The notes under the pieces: generated by a model | Databases searched by the model: none | What the model was told of the DNA's origin: nothing | The model's input: only the letters and a program-made list of their open reading frames with translations | Shown: piece by piece, positions 9,064-13,346 of the stretch | Layout: every line of letters starts with the position of its first letter | Position numbering within the stretch: position 1 is the first letter of the stretch | Translations under genes and position numbers: made by a program | Source of the DNA: Candidatus Saccharibacteria bacterium UBA5145 | GTDB lineage: Bacteria > Patescibacteriota > Saccharimonadia > Saccharimonadales > UBA4665 | DNA: 13,346 bases | Assembly: GCA_002413865.1 (NCBI GenBank) | Contig: DHXX01000015.1 | Span: 1-13,346, forward strand | Direction of reading: 5' to 3'

Positions 9064-9348
9064 CTACTCCCATCCTCGAGCCAAGTCCTTCCATTCAGGA
9101 TTCAGGGAATTTATTAAATCAATCTTGCGTTGACGCCGCCAGCCCTTCAGCACTTTCTCGCGGGCAATGGCTGGCCAAGGATCATCCAGCTCTTCAAAGT
9201 AGACCAGCCGACCGATGTTATAGTGGGCCGTAAACCCAGGTATCAATTTGTGCCTGTGTTCGTACATGCGACGCTCCAAATCATTCGTCACGCCGACATA
9301 TAACGTTTGCGAGTTGTTGGTGGCAATGTAGACATACATGGTCTTCAT
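9064..9348 (-). CDS. Stand-alone GIY-YIG nuclease domain protein
   Basis: This 94-residue product is a single GIY-YIG domain, the usual size of the YhbQ-like single-domain group. The paired motifs are YVYI (residues 5-8) and LYVGVTNDLERRMYEHR (16-32), with the likely catalytic Arg26 or Arg27. Further conserved positions are HYNIGRLVYFEE (42-53) and the metal-binding Glu64 in AIAREKVLKGW. The C-terminal segment INSLNPEWKDL is typical of the group. Such proteins have been linked to DNA cleavage or repair, but most have no known substrate. No Shine-Dalgarno sequence is visible. A TAGAAT (9380-9375) could be a -10 element. The gene stands alone, with inverted-repeat elements on both sides; one ends three bases beyond its stop. 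Transfer together with these repeats is possible but unproven. Confidence 0.9.
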   Translation of the reverse strand: MKTMYVYIATNNSQTLYVGVTNDLERRMYEHRHKLIPGFTAHYNIGRLVYFEELDDPWPAIAREKVLKGWRRQRKIDLINSLNPEWKDLARGWE

Positions 9349-9403
9349 GCGCTAAGCTTAGTACCAAATTATTAATTCTAGCTTAACTGATTGATAGTTA
9401 GCT

Positions 9404-9494
9404 CAGATCCTTCGCTTCGCTCAGGATGACAAACTCCCTCTTCGTTATTCTGAGCCGCCATCGTTGTCATTCTGAGCCGAAGGCGAAGAATCTG
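9404..9494. repeat. 91-bp REPIN-like unit, copy 1
   Basis: The left arm, CAGATCCTTCGCTTCGCTCAGG... (9404-9430), and the right arm, GTCATTCTGAGCCGAAGGCG... (9466-9494), are near reverse complements that differ by a few bases and two single-base gaps. The middle carries a diverged extra copy of the core (TTATTCTGAGC at 9446-9455). Copy 2 follows after a 20-bp gap. Confidence 0.85.
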
Positions 9495-9514
9495 CGTTAG
9501 CGCATTAAGCCGCG

Positions 9515-9605
9515 CAGATCCTTCGCTTCGCTCAGGATGACAAACTCCCTCTTCGTCATTCTGGGTCCGCCATATTGTCATTCTGAGCCGAAGGCGAAGA
9601 ATCTG
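9515..9605. repeat. 91-bp REPIN-like unit, copy 2
   Basis: This direct repeat of the preceding unit is the same length and lies 111 bp further on. The outer arms are identical between the copies, and all differences lie in the central 25 bases. That pattern suggests recent duplication or selection to keep the arms. Confidence 0.85.
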
Positions 9606-9699
9606 AGCCCAGTTTTAGTCTCGCGAGTATCCCTATCCCTTTCACGAGCACTCTGTTCAGGATGACGGGAGCCCGAGAAGAGAACAGTGCCCTTTTGGC

Positions 9700-12600
9700 C
9701 TATGGTCCGCCCAGCCCATTACTATTCGTCAGGTAGCCCGTGATACTCCAGTCACTAGTAGTGTCTGAGCTGCTTAGTACCGTCCCGGCAGCTATCGGCG
9801 TCGGGGCCGTAAGACTCGCAAAGCTGACGTTCTGTGTATGGATATACACTACGCCGCTCGCATCCTTTAGATTTGTTGTGATTGTACTATTATAGTAACT
9901 CTCAAGATACAGAGTCTTGCCAGCGGGCACAGTGTAGGTTGAAGTCCCGGCGACTTCGTAGGCAGCCAGAGGCGTCCCTACCATCCCGTCCGGCCAAACA
10001 GGGTTAACATTGTTGCCACCATTCACCGTTAGTGTGCTGCCTGGGGTGGCCGTGTTAATACCAACACGCTTATTCTGGGTATCGACCGTGAAGATAACGT
10101 TGCCACTCGAATCAAGGACTTGCAGCGCCAGCGTTGAGTTGGTGGCCGACTGAACCGTCAGGCTGCCGTTGGTAGTATCGAACGTTAGCATGCTGGTGCC
10201 GGCTGCGTTTTGGACCTGGAAGGCCGTCGCTGAAGTAGTCTTAACCAAGGTTGTGCCGTTGACCGTCAGCGTCTTACCGCTGGCGATTGCCGTGTTTTGA
10301 TTCAAGTTGATGCCCGTGGCGTTGGTCGTGCCGATGTTCAGGGCGACAGCCGAGGCCGTGTCGAGCAATGGAGCGAGCAGACTGGTGCTGGCATTGAAGG
10401 TAGCGGCGATACCGGTGCCGGAGATATTGAGATTGCCGGTGTCGGGTGTTCCGGGGGTTGTTGCTTGCAGCGTCACGCCGGCCACACCACACGAGCCAAA
10501 GCCTAGTACACCGGCGCCGGTGGTGTCTTTCAGGCAGTCGCCGGCGACACCACTCAAGGCGGTTGGTAGCGTCAGCTGGTAACTAGCGCTAGTGGTGCCG
10601 CTGACGACGGTGACAGTATTGGCATTAGTGGCATTATTAACGACTAATTTACCGCTGACACCGCCGGCGCCGGGTTTGCCGAGGACGATCTGGGCCCCCG
10701 ACGTATCAACCGAAAAGATATTGTTGCCGGCGGCATTTTGGACTTGGAGGGCGGTAGTAGAGTCGGTTGCTGGCTGAATAAGTTGTGTGCCGTGCAACTT
10801 TAGATTGACGTTTCCAACCAACACCCCTGAGCCTGTCGATACCGTAAAGTTTCGCACCCTGTGTGTAGAGCTGCCGCCACCAGACCACCCGCCAAGGCCC
10901 AATTTAACACCGGTTAACGATCGCGAGCTGTCCGTATAGTTAATGACCAGCGAAGAATCGTAGTAAACCTTTATGTTGGTGCCCGATTTCACGATTTCCG
11001 CACCATGCCATGTTGAGTTATTAATGGTAGCAACAGAGTAAGTCGCGAGTAACGTGCCGTTGTAGTAAAGCCTGATAATACCGCTGAATTCATTGAATGC
11101 CACGTGGTAGCCCCCGCGGGCAGTTGAGTCGTCACTTGGAGTGCTAGTGTCAAAGGCATACAGGTACGTCGCGTCGGCGCCGCCGGTAGTATTAAATTGG
11201 AAGTTCGCATCAAAGTTTTGACTCACAAGCGCCGGAGTATATTCTACTTCTCCGTTTGAATAAGAGCCTGAGTTTAGTTGGACGTACGAACCCGACGACC
11301 AGGTTGCGGACCCGATGAGCGATCCGGTCGGGGTGCTTGTGGTCAGATTATCGTTAATGAGTGGCGTTGATGAGGTACCGATATCAATTTGGTTATTTGA
11401 TGTACCAATGTTAAACAGGTTGCCCCCTCCAGCCGTCTGCACCTGAAACGCCCCGGCTGAGTCACTCGCGTTCTGGAACAGCGCCGTGCCATTGGCGGTG
11501 AATGTCTTACCGCTCCCAATAGCCGTATTCTGATTCAAGTTAATCCCGGTAGCGTTGGTCGTGCCGATGTTGAGGGCCGCCGCGGTTGCCGTGTCGAGCA
11601 ATGGAGCCAGTAGACTAGTGCCCGCCTTGAAGGTAGCGGCGATACCCGTGCCGGAGACGTTGAAATTGCCGGTGTCGGGCGTGCCGGGGGTTGTGGCTTG
11701 CAGCGTCACTCCGGCCACGCCACACGAGCCAAAGCCAAGGATACCAGCCCCTGTCGTGTCTTTCAGGCAGTCGCCGGCCACGCCACTCAGGGCGGTTGGG
11801 AGGGTTAGTTGGTAGCTGGCGCTGGTGGTACCGCTGACGACCGTGACGGTATTGGCATTAGTAGCATTATTGACGACTAGTTTACCGCTGACACCACCGG
11901 CGCCGGGTTTGCCGAGGACGATCTGTGCCCCCGACGTGTCAACCGAGAAGATGTTGTTACCGGCGGCGTTTTGGACTTGGAAAGCGGTGGCGGAGTCCGA
12001 AGAGTTCTTGAGCAAGACGGCACCAGTCGCGCCGACACTAAACAGGTTGGCGCCGGTACTGGTCTGGAGGTCCAATAAATCACCCGTCTGGGAAGCAACG
12101 CCCTGGATGACCGCCCCGATATTGCCGGTCAATCCCGTGCTGAGCGCCAATTGGGCGGCAGCACTTGCCGTCGTCAGGGTATTCATCGACAGAAGGTTAC
12201 TAGGACTAGTATTGCCCACTCCAACATTTCCGCGGAAGACACCACTTATGGGGGAGCCAGTGACGTTCGTGATAAGAATGTCATCAACTCGCACAGCATT
12301 TGTTTTAGCGCTACAGCAGTTGCCATCGTAAGAGCGCCAAGTAAAAGTATGCACGCCCGAAGACACTGCAAACGATGGCGACTGAGCAAACGTGCTGCCG
12401 CCACCGTTATATAGTTCCTGCTGCACACCGTCAATATAGAATCGTGACTCCTGCTGAGTATCCAAAGTGGATCGCCAGAACGAGACCGTGCCTGATGAGC
12501 TCAGAGTTTTAACTAGTGACATTTCGGTATAAGGACTGAAGTTCGCTCCATTCAATCCCGAGGCAGCACTGTATCCTCCACTATGAGCTGCTGTGTTATT

Positions 12601-13346
12601 GACGGTCCAGCCGCCGGTAGTCGTGAGTGGAGCGAGCGCACCGGTTTCAAAATCATTCGAATACGGCCCACCATTCGAAAGCCCGACATCAAGCGGTGCT
12701 AGAGCGGTGGCAACATCAATACCTACATACTGGTTCGACGTATTGACTGTCAGGACTCCGCTCCCTGAAGCATCATTAATCTTAAAGGCAGAGGTTGAGT
12801 TCGAAGCATTCTGGAAGGTAGCGACGCCTTGAATGGTCAGTGTCTTTGTGCTGGCAAGCGTAGTGTTCTGATTCAAATTAATGCCAGTAGCGTTGGTAGT
12901 GCCGATGTTGAGGGCGACAGCCGAGGCCGTGTCGAGTGTTGCGGTTTGGAGTACGCTGGCGATGCCGGTACCAGAGATGTTAAAGTTACCCGTCTGTTGC
13001 GTGCCAGGAGTGCTCCCCTGCAGCGTTACTCCGGCGCCACCAGTCGGCGTACAGCCAGCTGAAGTACAGATGACAACTCCGCCCACCCGCAGGTCGACGC
13101 TGGCGTTAATGGAGCCGACCGCATCAATGGAGAAGTTGGGTGTAGCCGTACCGACACCGAGCCGTCCGGTACCGTCGCTCGCGGCGACACTGCCACCCGT
13201 TCCGGCGGCACCGGTATCGGTGAACGGTGAGGTGGCAGTGGATTGGAAGACGTTCTCGGCGCCGACGGCGGTACCGCGGTAGACCTTATAGCTGGTGGCG
13301 CCGGTGACGGCCGTAAAGGTAATCGTCGCGTTGTTGAGGTTGGTGC
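9700..13346 (-). CDS. Giant repetitive tail-fibre-like surface protein (C-terminal 1214 residues, 5' end outside window)
   Basis: The frame stays open from the TAG at 9702-9700 to the right edge, so the start lies outside. A GTG at 13086 is internal. The visible part begins with a fibronectin-III-like end (TSYKVYRGT...SPFTDTG). Repeated beta motifs follow: R/NxG[VI]xTxxP units at 13164-13138 (RLGVGTATP), 12228-12202 (NVGVGNTSP) and 10068-10042 (RVGINTATP), and three copies of a LDTAxAxALNIGTTNATGINLNQN module. Two lectin-like domains are inserted at 12672-12232 and 11358-10819. The last about 100 residues (YTVPAGKTLYLESYY...) look like a compact beta tip domain. Such VGIGTxxP repeats are known from phage tail fibres and large CPR surface proteins. 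No S74 chaperone domain, LPxTG or membrane anchor is seen at the C-terminus. The likely role is adhesion, by inference. Host range or phage function cannot be excluded. Confidence 0.88.
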   Translation of the reverse strand, partial: TNLNNATITFTAVTGATSYKVYRGTAVGAENVFQSTATSPFTDTGAAGTGGSVAASDGTGRLGVGTATPNFSIDAVGSINASVDLRVGGVVICTSAGCTPTGGAGVTLQGSTPGTQQTGNFNISGTGIASVLQTATLDTASAVALNIGTTNATGINLNQNTTLASTKTLTIQGVATFQNASNSTSAFKINDASGSGVLTVNTSNQYVGIDVATALAPLDVGLSNGGPYSNDFETGALAPLTTTGGWTVNNTAAHSGGYSAASGLNGANFSPYTEMSLVKTLSSSGTVSFWRSTLDTQQESRFYIDGVQQELYNGGGSTFAQSPSFAVSSGVHTFTWRSYDGNCCSAKTNAVRVDDILITNVTGSPISGVFRGNVGVGNTSPSNLLSMNTLTTASAAAQLALSTGLTGNIGAVIQGVASQTGDLLDLQTSTGANLFSVGATGAVLLKNSSDSATAFQVQNAAGNNIFSVDTSGAQIVLGKPGAGGVSGKLVVNNATNANTVTVVSGTTSASYQLTLPTALSGVAGDCLKDTTGAGILGFGSCGVAGVTLQATTPGTPDTGNFNVSGTGIAATFKAGTSLLAPLLDTATAAALNIGTTNATGINLNQNTAIGSGKTFTANGTALFQNASDSAGAFQVQTAGGGNLFNIGTSNNQIDIGTSSTPLINDNLTTSTPTGSLIGSATWSSGSYVQLNSGSYSNGEVEYTPALVSQNFDANFQFNTTGGADATYLYAFDTSTPSDDSTARGGYHVAFNEFSGIIRLYYNGTLLATYSVATINNSTWHGAEIVKSGTNIKVYYDSSLVINYTDSSRSLTGVKLGLGGWSGGGSSTHRVRNFTVSTGSGVLVGNVNLKLHGTQLIQPATDSTTALQVQNAAGNNIFSVDTSGAQIVLGKPGAGGVSGKLVVNNATNANTVTVVSGTTSASYQLTLPTALSGVAGDCLKDTTGAGVLGFGSCGVAGVTLQATTPGTPDTGNLNISGTGIAATFNASTSLLAPLLDTASAVALNIGTTNATGINLNQNTAIASGKTLTVNGTTLVKTTSATAFQVQNAAGTSMLTFDTTNGSLTVQSATNSTLALQVLDSSGNVIFTVDTQNKRVGINTATPGSTLTVNGGNNVNPVWPDGMVGTPLAAYEVAGTSTYTVPAGKTLYLESYYNSTITTNLKDASGVVYIHTQNVSFASLTAPTPIAAGTVLSSSDTTSDWSITGYLTNSNGLGGP
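10246..10764 (-). repeat. 519-bp coding repeat, distal copy
   Basis: This copy encodes about 173 residues from TDSTTALQVQNAAGNNIFSV to the end of the NLNQNTAIASGKTLTVNGTTL segment. It is the same module as 11479-11997 at an offset of 1233 bp. Many DNA differences are at third codon positions, while the protein is nearly unchanged in the GKPGAGGVSGKLVVNNATNA stretch. This indicates purifying selection since duplication. Confidence 0.9.
10819..11358 (-). other. Inserted lectin-like (concanavalin/LamG-type) domain of the giant protein
   Basis: These roughly 180 residues interrupt the beta repeats. Features such as FDANFQFNTTGGADATYLYAF, GGYHVAFNEFSGIIRLYYNG, WHGAEIVKSGTNIKVYYD and GVKLGLGGW follow the strand pattern of LamG/concanavalin-like carbohydrate-binding folds. 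Base composition differs from its flanks: 27 G+C in 60 bases at 11041-11100 against 40 in 60 at 11881-11940. The fold assignment is by pattern only. Confidence 0.6.
11479..11997 (-). repeat. 519-bp coding repeat, proximal copy
   Basis: Partner of 10246-10764. It carries the paired-cysteine stretch GDCLKDTTGAGILGFGSCG and the LNIGTTNATGINLNQN motif. The two copies are separated by the lectin-like insert at 10819-11358. Confidence 0.9.
12232..12672 (-). other. Second inserted beta-sandwich domain of the giant protein
   Basis: About 147 residues beginning NDFETGALAPLTTTGGWTV lie between two repeat modules. They contain VSFWRSTLDTQQESRFYIDG, HTFTWRSYDG and VRVDDILITNV, a pattern like carbohydrate-binding or MAM/LamG-type jelly-roll domains. 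A vicinal Cys-Cys pair (DGNCCSAK) is notable. The domain is unrelated in sequence to the insert at 10819-11358. Confidence 0.55.
12805..13035 (-). repeat. Third, diverged copy of the LDTA...NIGTTNATGINLNQN module
   Basis: The encoded residues GVTLQGSTPGTQQTGNFNIS through KTLTIQGVATFQN align with the second halves of the 519-bp repeats. The NNIFSV...GSCG half is missing here. The seam sits next to VVICTSAGCTPTGGA, which carries a similarly spaced cysteine pair. Confidence 0.8.

Larger units (their letters stand above)
9349..9699. other. Gene-free repeat region between the GIY-YIG gene and the giant surface protein gene
   Basis: No gene is supported. The region holds an A/T-rich stretch just upstream of the nuclease gene, two 91-bp inverted-repeat units (9404-9494 and 9515-9605), and a remnant of a third arm (TTCAGGATGACGGGA, about 9656-9670). 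Downstream of the giant gene's stop, an imperfect GCACT-GTTC / GAAC-AG-AGTGC inverted repeat lies at about 9648-9690. It lacks a T-tract, so no terminator is called. Confidence 0.6.

Noticed and set aside
9378..9581. 67-residue frame with CHPERSEGSA twice
   Set aside because: It is the translated 91-bp repeat units. The HPERSEGS string is a typical by-product of this repeat family in many genomes.
9645..9699. Terminator after the giant protein gene
   Set aside because: The inverted repeat has a two-base bulge and a long loop, and no T-tract follows on the minus strand.
13084..13086. GTG at 13086 as start of the giant protein
   Set aside because: The frame has no stop from there to the right edge, and the upstream residues (RLGVGTATPNFSIDAIG) continue the same repeat style, so the GTG is an internal Val codon.

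Overview
The window looks like a piece of a Patescibacteria (CPR) chromosome, most probably Candidatus Saccharibacteria (TM7). The evidence is a bacterial 16S rRNA gene with an expanded V1 region, a surface protein whose N-terminus (MFEKLITALPFNPSLLNQLA...) resembles, from memory, one seen repeatedly in Saccharibacteria genomes, an LPNTG-type anchor, a huge repetitive tail-fibre-like protein, and dense short inverted repeats between genes. The phylum call is an inference made without any database search. No TGA is read as sense in the genes seen, so the recoded Absconditabacteria/Gracilibacteria are unlikely.

Layout. Bases 1-492 (minus) hold the 5' third of a 16S rRNA gene, with a leader and a good sigma70-type promoter at 658-687. 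Upstream of it, on the same strand, lies a housekeeping cluster: gyrB (6330-4363), gyrA (4163-1542) and def (1481-849). A near-consensus promoter at 6380-6408 drives the cluster. A 112-bp REPIN-like element separates gyrB from gyrA. About 550 bp of divergent intergenic DNA with further inverted repeats then leads to a plus-strand pair of surface genes. The first (6881-8239) encodes an exported DUF11-like, Pro/Thr-linker, LPNTG-anchored protein. The second (8239-8832) encodes an acidic protein with two membrane helices, coupled by a TAATG overlap and a GGAGG ribosome site.

Bases 8833-9699 are a repeat-rich zone: two tandem arrays and several inverted-repeat elements bracket a small stand-alone GIY-YIG nuclease gene (9348-9064, minus). 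From 9700 to the right edge, the minus strand encodes the C-terminal 1214 residues of a giant repetitive protein. It carries phage-tail-fibre-like beta repeats, two inserted lectin-like domains, a fibronectin-III-like segment and a C-terminal tip-like domain. Its start lies outside the window.

Taken together, a core information-processing block (DNA gyrase, peptide deformylase, rRNA) sits beside a cell-surface block. The surface genes could serve host attachment in an epibiotic lifestyle, but this is inference. The least explained items are the 21-bp helix that closes the extra 16S segment, the GIY-YIG gene abutting repeat elements on both sides, and the modular giant surface protein.
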